A stretch of DNA of 12,367 nt from Thioalkalivibrio sp. GTDB lineage: Bacteria > Pseudomonadota > Gammaproteobacteria > Ectothiorhodospirales > Ectothiorhodospiraceae. Below the pieces are notes generated by a model that ran no database searches, was not told the origin of the DNA, and saw only the letters and a list, made by a program, of their open reading frames with translations. How positions within the stretch are numbered: the first letter of the stretch is position 1; each line of letters opens with the position of its first letter. This document shows positions 1 to 5,666 of the stretch, piece after piece. The position numbers and the translations under genes were made by a program. The stretch is taken from assembly GCA_003555285.1 (NCBI GenBank), contig PWGH01000065.1:1-12367 (forward strand). Reading direction: 5' to 3'.

Positions 1-128
1 CCGATTCGGCTACACTCGGGTCCGTTTTTGTCCGCACCGCACCAAATGGGTGCAACGACCCATTCGATCACGATTCGTCAGCGCGGCGTGCCGGCAGAAA
101 AACCGCCGTCAGGCCTGGGAGAGAGCGC

Positions 129-1259
129 ATGTCCATCCGATTATCCGTGCCCAAAGAACGCGCCAGCGGCGAACGCCGTGTCGCCATAGACCCCACGGTG
201 GCCGCCAAATTCGGCCAGATGGGCGTGTCGGTGCAGATCGAGGCAAGCGCGGGATCGACGGCGCGGTTTCCGGACACGGCCTACGCCGACGCGAAGGTCC
301 TCGAGACCGCCGACCTCTTCGCCCAATCCGATCTGATGGTCCGGGTGGCGCCGCCGACCGTCGCCGAGGTCGAGGCGCTGCCGGAAGGCTCGGCGCTGGT
401 GAGTTTCTTTCATGCCCACCGCAGCCCGGAGCTGGTCGCCGCGCTGCAACAGCGCAAGATCCTGAGCTTTGCGATGGAGCTGATTCCGCGCATCTCGCGC
501 GCGCAGAGCATGGATGCGCTGTCGTCGCAGGCCGCGGTGGCGGGCTACAAGGCGGCGCTGATGGGCGCGGACCTCTCGTGCCGCTTCTTTCCGATGCTGA
601 CCACCGCCGCCGGCACGATCCGGCCGTCGAAGGTGATCGTGATCGGCGCCGGCGTCGCCGGCCTGCAGGCGATTGCCACCGCACGCCGCCTCGGCGCGAT
701 GGTCGAGGCCTACGACGTGCGCTCGGCGACCAAGGAACAGGTCGAATCGCTGGGCGCGAAGTTCCTGGATCTGGGCGTGCACGCCGAGGGCGAGGGCGGC
801 TACGCCCGCGAACTCACCGACGACGAGAAGCGCCAGCAACAGGAAGCACTCGCCGGCTACATCGCCAAGGCCGACGTGCTGATCACCACCGCGGCGATTC
901 CCGGGCGCCCGTCGCCAAAACTGATTCCCGCCGCGATGGTCGACGGCATGAAGCCCGGCGCCGTGATCATCGATCTGGCCGCCGAGGGCGGCGGCAATTG
1001 CGCGCTGACCCAGCCCGGCGAGACCATCGAACACGGTTCGGTGATCATTCACGGACCGCTGAACGTGCCGTCTCAGGTCGCGCTGCACGCCTCGGAGATG
1101 TACGCGAAGAACCTGCTCAACTTCCTCAGCCCGATGATCACCGACGGCGAGTTCACGCCCGACTGGAACGATGAGGTCGTCGCGCAGAGCTGCCTGACCC
1201 GGGACGGCGAGATCGTCCATGCCCCCACCCGCGCAGCGATCCACGGAGACGCATCATGA
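129..1259 (+). CDS. pntAA: NAD(P) transhydrogenase subunit alpha, part 1 (PntAA, NAD(H)-binding domain I)
   Basis: This 376-residue soluble protein is domain I of the proton-translocating transhydrogenase. The enzyme moves hydride between NAD(H) and NADP(H) at the inner membrane, coupled to proton flow. Its length fits the separate PntAA subunit of three-gene systems rather than the fused alpha chain of E. coli. The N-terminus (SIRLSVPKERASGERRVAIDP) is typical of the AlaDH/PNT family. A Rossmann motif GAGVAG lies at residues 173-178. It is followed by YDVRSATKEQVESLGAKF (from residue 195), whose aspartate 196 would contact the NAD ribose. MYAKNLLNFLSPMITDGEF near the C-terminus is also characteristic. 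The start at 129 has a Shine-Dalgarno-like GGGAGAG at 117-123, and the next in-frame family motif begins at once, so this start is well supported. The stop overlaps the pntAB start (ATGA), implying translational coupling. Alanine dehydrogenase is the related alternative, but the downstream partners exclude it. Confidence 0.96.
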   Translation: MSIRLSVPKERASGERRVAIDPTVAAKFGQMGVSVQIEASAGSTARFPDTAYADAKVLETADLFAQSDLMVRVAPPTVAEVEALPEGSALVSFFHAHRSPELVAALQQRKILSFAMELIPRISRAQSMDALSSQAAVAGYKAALMGADLSCRFFPMLTTAAGTIRPSKVIVIGAGVAGLQAIATARRLGAMVEAYDVRSATKEQVESLGAKFLDLGVHAEGEGGYARELTDDEKRQQQEALAGYIAKADVLITTAAIPGRPSPKLIPAAMVDGMKPGAVIIDLAAEGGGNCALTQPGETIEHGSVIIHGPLNVPSQVALHASEMYAKNLLNFLSPMITDGEFTPDWNDEVVAQSCLTRDGEIVHAPTRAAIHGDAS

Positions 1260-1546
1260 TCGAGGGTTTCGTCGCACTGTACATCTTCATGCTCGCGGCC
1301 TTCACCGGCTACGAGGTGATCTCCAAGGTGCCGGTGATCCTGCACACGCCGCTGATGTCCGGCTCGAACTTCATCCACGGCATCGTGCTGGTCGGCACGA
1401 TGGTCGCGCTCGGCCATGCGACCACACCGCTGGAACAATTGGTCGGCTTCATCGCCGTCGTGCTCGCCGCCGGTAACGCGGTCGGCGGCTATGTGGTGAC
1501 CGAACGCATGCTGGAGATGTTCAAGGCCAGCCGGAGAACGAAATAA
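1256..1546 (+). CDS. pntAB: NAD(P) transhydrogenase subunit alpha, part 2 (PntAB, membrane domain)
   Basis: This is a 96-residue hydrophobic protein corresponding to the short membrane part of the alpha chain. With PntB it forms the proton-conducting domain II. Three membrane segments are visible at about residues 3-19, 38-53 and 61-80. The conserved-looking stretches are TGYEVISKVPVILHTPLMSG and the C-terminal NAVGGYVVTERMLEMFK. The start lies inside the pntAA stop (ATGA, 1256-1259), with GGAG at 1245-1248 as ribosome site. The stop shares one base with the pntB start (TAATG). The size is normal for three-gene pnt operons. The short length, the overlaps and the membrane profile together make the call firm. 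Confidence 0.95.
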   Translation: MIEGFVALYIFMLAAFTGYEVISKVPVILHTPLMSGSNFIHGIVLVGTMVALGHATTPLEQLVGFIAVVLAAGNAVGGYVVTERMLEMFKASRRTK

Positions 1547-2940
1547 TGGGTGCGCTTCTGACCATCATCAACATCGCGTACCTGATCGCCGCGGTCCTGT
1601 TCATCCTCGGCCTGAAGCAGATGGCGTCGCCGACCACCGCGCGGCGCGGCATCGTCTGGGCCGGCATCGGCATGGTGCTCGCGACCGTCGTCACCTTCTT
1701 CCATCCGGAGATCCAGGGGGTCGTCAATTACCTCTTGATCATCCTCGGGATCGCGCTCGGCGGCGGTGTCGCCTGGTGGAGCGGCCAGAAGGTCGCGATG
1801 ACCGACATGCCGCAGATGATCGCGCTGTACAACGGCATGGGCGGCGGCGCCGCGGCCGGCATCGGCGCGCTGTACCTGATCCAGGCCCAGCCGGGCGCCT
1901 CGGACCTGATTCTGGCGATCGCGGTCGTCGGCTCGCTGATCGGCGCCGTGGCCTTCTCGGGGTCGATGGTCGCCTTCGCGAAGCTCCAGGGGCTGATGAA
2001 GACCACCGTGCACTATCCGGGGCAGCAATGGCTGAACCTCGGTCTGTTCGCGGTCACCGTGTTGCTCGGCCTGAGCCTGGCGCTGAGCGGCGGCGATATT
2101 CACGGGGGCGTGCTGTTCCTGTTCTTCCTGCTCGCGCTCGTCTTCGGGGTGCTGATGACGCTGCCGATCGGCGGCGCGGACATGCCGGTGGTGATTTCGC
2201 TGTACAACGCCCTCACCGGCCTCGCGGTCGGCCTGAAGGGCCTGGTACTCGACAACCCCGCGCTGATGGTGGCCGGTATCGTCGTCGGTGCCGCGGGGAC
2301 CCTGCTGACCCAGCTGATGGCGAAGGCGATGAACCGCAAGATCACCAACGTGCTGTTTCAGCAGTTCGGCGGCGGCGACGGGGCCGCAGCCGAAGACGTC
2401 AGCGGCAGCCTGAAGCCGATCGAAGCGGCGGATGCCGGCATCATGATGGCCTTTGCCGACAAGGTGATCATCGTGCCCGGCTACGGTATGGCGGTGGCCC
2501 AGGCGCAGCACAAGATCTGGGAGATGAGCCAACTGCTGATCGAGCGCGGTGTCGCGGTGAAGTTCGCGATCCACCCGGTGGCCGGACGCATGCCCGGGCA
2601 CATGAACGTGCTGCTGGCCGAGGCCGGCGTGCCCTACGACCTGATCTACGACTTGGACGAGATCAACAACGAGTTCAAGACCGCCGATGTCGCGATCGTG
2701 ATCGGCGCCAACGACGTGGTGAACCCGGTCGCGCGCAGCAATCCCGAAAGCCCGATCTACGGCATGCCGATCCTGAACGCCGATCAGGCCAAGAACGTGA
2801 TCGTGATCAAGCGCGGCCAGGGTGCCGGTTTCTCGGGTATCGAGAACCACCTGTTCTACGCCGACAACACCCGCATGCTCTACGGCGACGGCCAGAAGGC
2901 CGCCTCCAGCCTGATCACCGCGATCAAGGAAAGCGGCTGA
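1546..2940 (+). CDS. pntB: NAD(P) transhydrogenase subunit beta (PntB)
   Basis: This 464-residue protein supplies the larger part of the membrane domain and the NADP(H)-binding domain III, completing the proton-pumping transhydrogenase. Residues 1 to about 265 are strongly hydrophobic with several helices, including the GNxxGxx-like runs expected of domain II (for example YNGMGGGAAAGIGALYLIQ). Domain III follows. It has the NADP-site motif GYGMAVAQAQ at residues 312-321, the segment HPVAGRMPGHMNVLLAEAGV, the GANDVVNP motif at 387-394 and KRGQGAGFSGIEN near the end. All the motifs I expect are present, with no truncation. The ribosome site is GGAG at 1533-1536, inside the end of pntAB, and the start overlaps the pntAB stop by one base. 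It is the last gene of the operon, with a hairpin 26 bp downstream. Physiologically it would supply or balance NADPH. The sequence does not show the direction it favours. Confidence 0.97.
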   Translation: MGALLTIINIAYLIAAVLFILGLKQMASPTTARRGIVWAGIGMVLATVVTFFHPEIQGVVNYLLIILGIALGGGVAWWSGQKVAMTDMPQMIALYNGMGGGAAAGIGALYLIQAQPGASDLILAIAVVGSLIGAVAFSGSMVAFAKLQGLMKTTVHYPGQQWLNLGLFAVTVLLGLSLALSGGDIHGGVLFLFFLLALVFGVLMTLPIGGADMPVVISLYNALTGLAVGLKGLVLDNPALMVAGIVVGAAGTLLTQLMAKAMNRKITNVLFQQFGGGDGAAAEDVSGSLKPIEAADAGIMMAFADKVIIVPGYGMAVAQAQHKIWEMSQLLIERGVAVKFAIHPVAGRMPGHMNVLLAEAGVPYDLIYDLDEINNEFKTADVAIVIGANDVVNPVARSNPESPIYGMPILNADQAKNVIVIKRGQGAGFSGIENHLFYADNTRMLYGDGQKAASSLITAIKESG

Positions 2941-2966
2941 CCGAGGCCGGCCTGCGCAGCTCCCCC

Positions 2967-2995
2967 ACCGAGGCCCGGCATGTCCGGGCCTCGGT
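2967..2995 (+). terminator. Strong hairpin after pntB, terminator-like without a U-tract
   Basis: ACCGAGGCCCGG (2967-2978) pairs perfectly with CCGGGCCTCGGT (2984-2995) across a 5-nt loop, CATGT. The 12-bp GC-rich stem starts 26 bp after the pntB stop, where a transcript end is expected. The bases after it (CCGTCTGGCGGG) contain no T run, so it is not a classical intrinsic terminator. It may end transcription weakly, act with Rho, or stabilise the 3' end of the pnt mRNA. Confidence 0.6.
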
Positions 2996-3010
2996 CCGTC
3001 TGGCGGGGAT

Positions 3011-3026
3011 GCCGATGCACATCGGC
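3011..3026. repeat. Inverted repeat GCCGATG-CA-CATCGGC
   Basis: Seven-base arms, GCCGATG (3011-3017) and CATCGGC (3020-3026), are separated by only two bases. An RNA hairpin with a 2-nt loop would be strained, so a protein-binding site is as likely as a second terminator hairpin. It lies between the pntB terminator hairpin and the AT-rich, DnaA-box-bearing part of the intergenic region. No regulator can be named from this sequence. Confidence 0.35.
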
Positions 3027-3059
3027 CTGTCAAGGCTTTTGATGGTGCGCTGCAAACGG

Positions 3060-3068
3060 TTATGCACA
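3060..3068 (+). promoter_or_regulatory. DnaA box TTATGCACA
   Basis: This is an exact match to the DnaA-box consensus TTATNCACA, on the left side of the AT-rich zone. One 9-mer with a free position occurs by chance now and then. Its weight comes from sitting in the same gap as the cluster at 3237-3271, with the AT-rich zone between them. Confidence 0.5.
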
Positions 3069-3140
3069 AGAAGAAACCGAGAACGAAAATAGTATGGTTT
3101 AGGGGGTACTGCTTGTAACCAGGAATACGAGATATTCGCA

Positions 3141-3190
3141 GGCTATTGTTTTTTATAGAAAAAGAAAATTTGAACGTTTTTTATCCAATC
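3141..3190. other. AT-rich, DUE-like stretch with a repeated GTTTTTTAT motif
   Basis: Only 12 of these 50 bases are G or C. The 9-mer GTTTTTTAT occurs at 3148-3156 and again at 3176-3184, 28 bp apart, flanking an A-rich run (AGAAAAAGAAAATTTG). The second copy runs into TTATCCAAT (3181-3189), two mismatches from a DnaA box. Repeated T-rich motifs next to DnaA boxes are a hallmark of DNA-unwinding elements. A curved-DNA promoter upstream region or a nucleoid-protein site is also possible. Confidence 0.4.
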
Positions 3191-3236
3191 CAACACAACC
3201 CTGATGGCATAAGGGGCACAGGGCGATACGCCGGTT

Positions 3237-3271
3237 CTATCCACAGAGTTATCCACAGGATCGGTGGATAA
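3237..3271. promoter_or_regulatory. Cluster of three DnaA boxes upstream of priA
   Basis: Three DnaA-box-like 9-mers lie within 35 bp: CTATCCACA at 3237-3245 (one mismatch), TTATCCACA at 3249-3257 (perfect, the same 9-mer as the strong R1 and R4 boxes of E. coli oriC), and GGTGGATAA at 3263-3271 (inverted, TTATCCACC, one mismatch). The first two are direct repeats 12 bp apart. The second and third face each other. The cluster ends 48 bp before the priA start codon, so it could act as an origin subregion, a priA operator, or both. Confidence 0.65.
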
Positions 3272-3319
3272 CTTCACGAAGCCGGTGCCGCACCTTCCGG
3301 GATCCCGTAAACTGCCGCG

Positions 3320-5509
3320 ATGCTTCCCGACGCCTTCGTCCGCGTAGCCGTGGACCGCCCCCTCGACCAACTCTTCGATTACGCCTGCCCGGCGGACGCT
3401 GTGCCCGCAGTCGGCCAACGGGTTCGGTTGATCTTCGGGCGCAGCGAACAGACCGGCGTGGTGATGGCGACCGAGCAGTCACCCACGATCGACCCGGCCC
3501 GCATCCGCAACCTGGAGGCAGTGCTCGATCCCGGCCCGATCCTGCCCGTGCCGCTGCTCGAACTGCTGCGCTTTGCGGCCCGCTACTATCACCACCCGAT
3601 CGGGGAAGTGGTGCTCAATGCCCTGCCCCCGGCGCTGCGCAAGGGCCAGCCGCTGCCGCCCCCGCCGCAACCCGAATCCCGCTGGCGATGGGGTTCGTCG
3701 CAGCCGGGGTCCGCCCGCCTGGGACCCCGCCAGCAACGGGTGATCGAAGCGCTGCGCCACGCGCCCGCACCGCTGTCGCTGGAGGCGCTGAACGACCTGA
3801 CCGGCCTCGCGCTGCGCCGTGGCGAACTGGAACGTCTGGCCGCCCGCGGCACCCTCGAAACCGTGGACGCGGAACCGGGGCCCGCGCCGGTCAGCGGCAC
3901 GCTGGCGGTGCAACTGAGCGCAGAGCAGCAACAGGCCGTCGAATCGATCAGCGCCCAGTCTGGTCAGGCGGCGGTGTTCCTGCTGGACGGCGTGACCGGC
4001 AGCGGCAAGACCGAAGTCTATCTCGAGGCCGCCGCGCACACCCTGAACCTCGGGCGCCAGGTGTTGATCCTGATCCCGGAGATCGCGCTGACGCCGCAAC
4101 TCGTTCAGCGCGTCAGTCGGCGCTTTCCCGGACAGGTCGCGGCGCTGCACTCGGGGCTCGCCGCGGGTGAACGCCTGCGCATCTGGGATTCGGCCCGGCG
4201 CGGCGAGCGCGGGCTGCTGCTCGGTACCCGCTCGGCGCTGTTCACGCCCCTGCCGCAGCTCGGCCTGATCATCGTCGACGAGGAGCACGACGCTGCCTAC
4301 AAGCAGCAGAACGGGCTGCGCTACCACGCGCGGGACCTTGCGATCATGCGCGGGCACCTGGAGGCCATTCCGGTGGTCCTCGGCTCGGCGACTCCGACGC
4401 TGGAGAGCCTCGAGAAAAGCCGCAACGGACACTACCGGTACCTGCGCCTGAGCCACCGCCCCGACGGCTCCCAGCCACCGCCGGTGCGCTGTCTGGACAC
4501 CCGGGTGCACCGCCCCGACGAGGGCCTCTGCACCCCGTTGCTCGATGCGATGCGCACCACCCTGGACCAAGGGCGCCAGTGCTTCATCCTGCTCAACCGC
4601 CGGGGCTTCGCCCGGGTGTTGGCCTGCGACGACTGTGGCTGGGTCGCCGACTGCCCACGCTGCGACGCCCACCTGACCGTGCACGCCGATGCCCGGCGGT
4701 CGATCTGCCACCTCTGCGGCTTCGGCGCGCGCCTGGCCGAAGCCTGTCCGCAATGCCACGCGCCGCTGCGCCACCAGGGTTTGGGCACCCAACGTCTGGA
4801 GCGGGCCTTGTCGCGGCACTTTCCCGGCACCCCGCTGGTTCGCCTCGATGGCGACAGCATCCGGCGCCGGGGCGAACTCGAGCAGTGCCTGGATCGCATC
4901 CGCGCGATGGACGCCGGGATCGTGGTCGGCACCCAGATTCTGGCCAAGGGGCATGACTTTCCCCGCGTCGGGCTGGTCGGGGTGATCGACGTCGATCAGG
5001 GGCTCTTCAGTGTCGACCTGCGCGCCGCCGAGCAGACGCTGCAACTGGTGCTGCAGGCCGCCGGTCGCGCCGGACGGGGCGGCGACCCCGGTGTGGTCTG
5101 GGTGCAGACCGGGCACCCGGAGCACCCGCTGATGCAATCGCTGCAGACCGGCGACTATCCGGCGATGGTGCAACCCCTGCTGGCCGAACGCCGCGCCAAC
5201 GGCATGCCGCCCTTCGGCTTCCTGGCGCTGATCCGCATCGACGGGCCGACCCCGGAGTCCAGCACGCAGCACGCGGAGATCCTCGCCGCGCACCTGCGTC
5301 GGCAGACCGTCAATGTCCGCATCCTGGGCCCGGCCACGGCACCCCGCCACCGGGTGAACCAACGCTATCGCGAACAGATCCTGCTCGCCGCCGACAGCCG
5401 CCAGCCCCTGCACCAGGCCCTGACCGAGGCGCAGCACTACGGCCAGGAGCATCCCCCGTCACGAACCCTGCGCATCAGCATCGACGTCGACCCCCTCACC
5501 CTGTCCTGA
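3320..5509 (+). CDS. priA: Primosomal protein N' / replication-restart 3'-5' DNA helicase PriA
   Basis: This 729-residue protein matches the usual PriA length (732 in E. coli). PriA recognises abandoned replication forks and starts reloading of the DnaB helicase. The N-terminus (VAVDRPLDQLFDYACP ... VGQRVRLIFG) is the 3'-DNA-binding domain. The helicase core has Walker A GVTGSGKT at residues 224-231 and the DEEH box at 320-323. The lobe-2 motif VVGTQILAKGHDFP and the motif VI region LQAAGRAGRG are also present. Two zinc sites inserted in the core are complete, with cysteines 436, 439, 445, 448, 463, 466, 476 and 479. I see no missing key residue. The start at 3320 gives the right N-terminus but has no clear Shine-Dalgarno sequence. 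DnaA boxes lie 48-83 bp upstream. A REPIN-like element follows the stop, so priA may be transcribed separately from argS. Confidence 0.97.
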   Translation: MLPDAFVRVAVDRPLDQLFDYACPADAVPAVGQRVRLIFGRSEQTGVVMATEQSPTIDPARIRNLEAVLDPGPILPVPLLELLRFAARYYHHPIGEVVLNALPPALRKGQPLPPPPQPESRWRWGSSQPGSARLGPRQQRVIEALRHAPAPLSLEALNDLTGLALRRGELERLAARGTLETVDAEPGPAPVSGTLAVQLSAEQQQAVESISAQSGQAAVFLLDGVTGSGKTEVYLEAAAHTLNLGRQVLILIPEIALTPQLVQRVSRRFPGQVAALHSGLAAGERLRIWDSARRGERGLLLGTRSALFTPLPQLGLIIVDEEHDAAYKQQNGLRYHARDLAIMRGHLEAIPVVLGSATPTLESLEKSRNGHYRYLRLSHRPDGSQPPPVRCLDTRVHRPDEGLCTPLLDAMRTTLDQGRQCFILLNRRGFARVLACDDCGWVADCPRCDAHLTVHADARRSICHLCGFGARLAEACPQCHAPLRHQGLGTQRLERALSRHFPGTPLVRLDGDSIRRRGELEQCLDRIRAMDAGIVVGTQILAKGHDFPRVGLVGVIDVDQGLFSVDLRAAEQTLQLVLQAAGRAGRGGDPGVVWVQTGHPEHPLMQSLQTGDYPAMVQPLLAERRANGMPPFGFLALIRIDGPTPESSTQHAEILAAHLRRQTVNVRILGPATAPRHRVNQRYREQILLAADSRQPLHQALTEAQHYGQEHPPSRTLRISIDVDPLTLS

Positions 5510-5525
5510 TCCCGCCCCACCCCTG

Positions 5526-5592
5526 GTAGGAGGCCAGCCTCTGGGCGATGCCCTTACCGAGCGTCGCATCGCCGAGGGGGCTCGCCTCCTAC
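5526..5592. repeat. REPIN-like pair of inverted REP elements with GTAG heads
   Basis: Two similar 26-27 bp sequences face each other. Arm A, at 5526-5551, begins GTAGGAGGCCAGCC and ends GGGCGATGC. Arm B, on the minus strand at 5566-5592, begins GTAGGAGGCGAGCC and ends CGGCGATGC. Nine outer bases pair perfectly (5526-5534 with 5584-5592), as do eight inner bases (5544-5551 with 5566-5573), leaving a 14-nt loop. Arm A also contains its own small palindrome, GAGGC-CA-GCCTC (5530-5541), directly after GTAG. A GTAG tetranucleotide followed by an imperfect palindrome is the known design of REP elements moved by REP-associated transposases (RAYT). Flanking C-rich and G-rich runs (5511-5524, 5594-5606) lengthen the stem. 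The element starts 16 bp after the priA stop and may also work as a transcription terminator. Copy number in this genome cannot be seen from one window. Confidence 0.6.
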
Positions 5593-5632
5593 ACGGGGCG
5601 GGGGGCAGCGCCATTTGAGGGCCTCTTCGGGT

Positions 5633-5638
5633 TAGAAT
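5633..5638 (+). promoter_or_regulatory. Possible -10 element for argS (TAGAAT)
   Basis: TAGAAT matches the -10 consensus at five of six positions and sits in a short AT-rich patch (GTTAGAATATCGAGCTATT) 28 bp before the argS start codon. No good -35 lies at 16-18 bp; the nearest similar hexamer, TTGAGG at 5615-5620, is only 12 bp away. If it is used, the 5' leader would be about 20 nt and would consist mainly of the palindrome at 5653-5666. Confidence 0.3.
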
Positions 5639-5652
5639 ATCGAGCTATTCCC

Positions 5653-5666
5653 GACAACCGGTTGTC
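5653..5666. promoter_or_regulatory. Perfect 14-bp palindrome touching the argS start codon
   Basis: GACAACCGGTTGTC reads the same on both strands, and its last base is directly followed by the argS ATG at 5667. It takes the place where a Shine-Dalgarno sequence would lie, and none is visible. It could be an operator for a dimeric repressor or, less likely with no loop, a structure affecting initiation. It may also be chance, although a 14-bp perfect palindrome at this exact position is uncommon. No binding protein can be named. Confidence 0.4.

Larger units (their letters stand above)
3060..3271. other. Origin-like (oriC-like) or DnaA-control region between pntB and priA
   Basis: This is the core of the 379-bp gene-free gap 2941-3319. 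What is seen: an abrupt GC drop (about 35% GC over 3061-3190 and 24% over 3141-3190 by hand count, against clearly GC-rich neighbours); perfect DnaA boxes at 3060-3068 and 3249-3257; one-mismatch boxes at 3237-3245 and, inverted, at 3263-3271; a weaker TTATCCAAT at 3181-3189; and the 9-mer GTTTTTTAT repeated at 3148 and 3176. An AT-rich unwinding zone beside clustered DnaA boxes is the known layout of bacterial oriC. Against this, no usual oriC neighbour (dnaA, dnaN, rpmH, mnmG, mioC) is in the window, GATC sites are not enriched, and the pnt operon is transcribed toward the region. A DnaA-regulated priA promoter or a DnaA-titrating site would explain the same boxes. No convincing -35/-10 pair for priA was found here. 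Confidence 0.45.

Noticed and set aside
11..16. TACACT as a possible -10 for the pnt operon
   Set aside because: Only four of six bases match, and the -35 position falls outside the window, so it cannot be supported.
39..53. Small hairpin GCACC-AAATG-GGTGC upstream of pntAA
   Set aside because: A 5-bp stem is expected by chance in GC-rich DNA, and there is no T-tract or known leader motif. Nothing else was seen in 1-128 except the pntAA ribosome site.
413..418. Concern that ArgS residues 413-418 (MSTRSG) are a degraded KMSKS active site
   Set aside because: Numbers here are residues of the protein at 5667-7433. Arginyl-tRNA synthetases commonly lack a canonical KMSKS, and the surrounding sequence is intact, so this is not a defect.
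3170..3198. TTGAAC as a -35 for priA
   Set aside because: At 16-18 bp spacing the downstream hexamers (such as ACACAA) do not resemble a -10, so no priA promoter is called.
3143..3418. Reverse-strand 91-residue ORF covering the AT-rich gap and the 5' end of priA
   Set aside because: It runs across the DnaA boxes and the conserved PriA N-terminus, and its protein has no recognisable feature.
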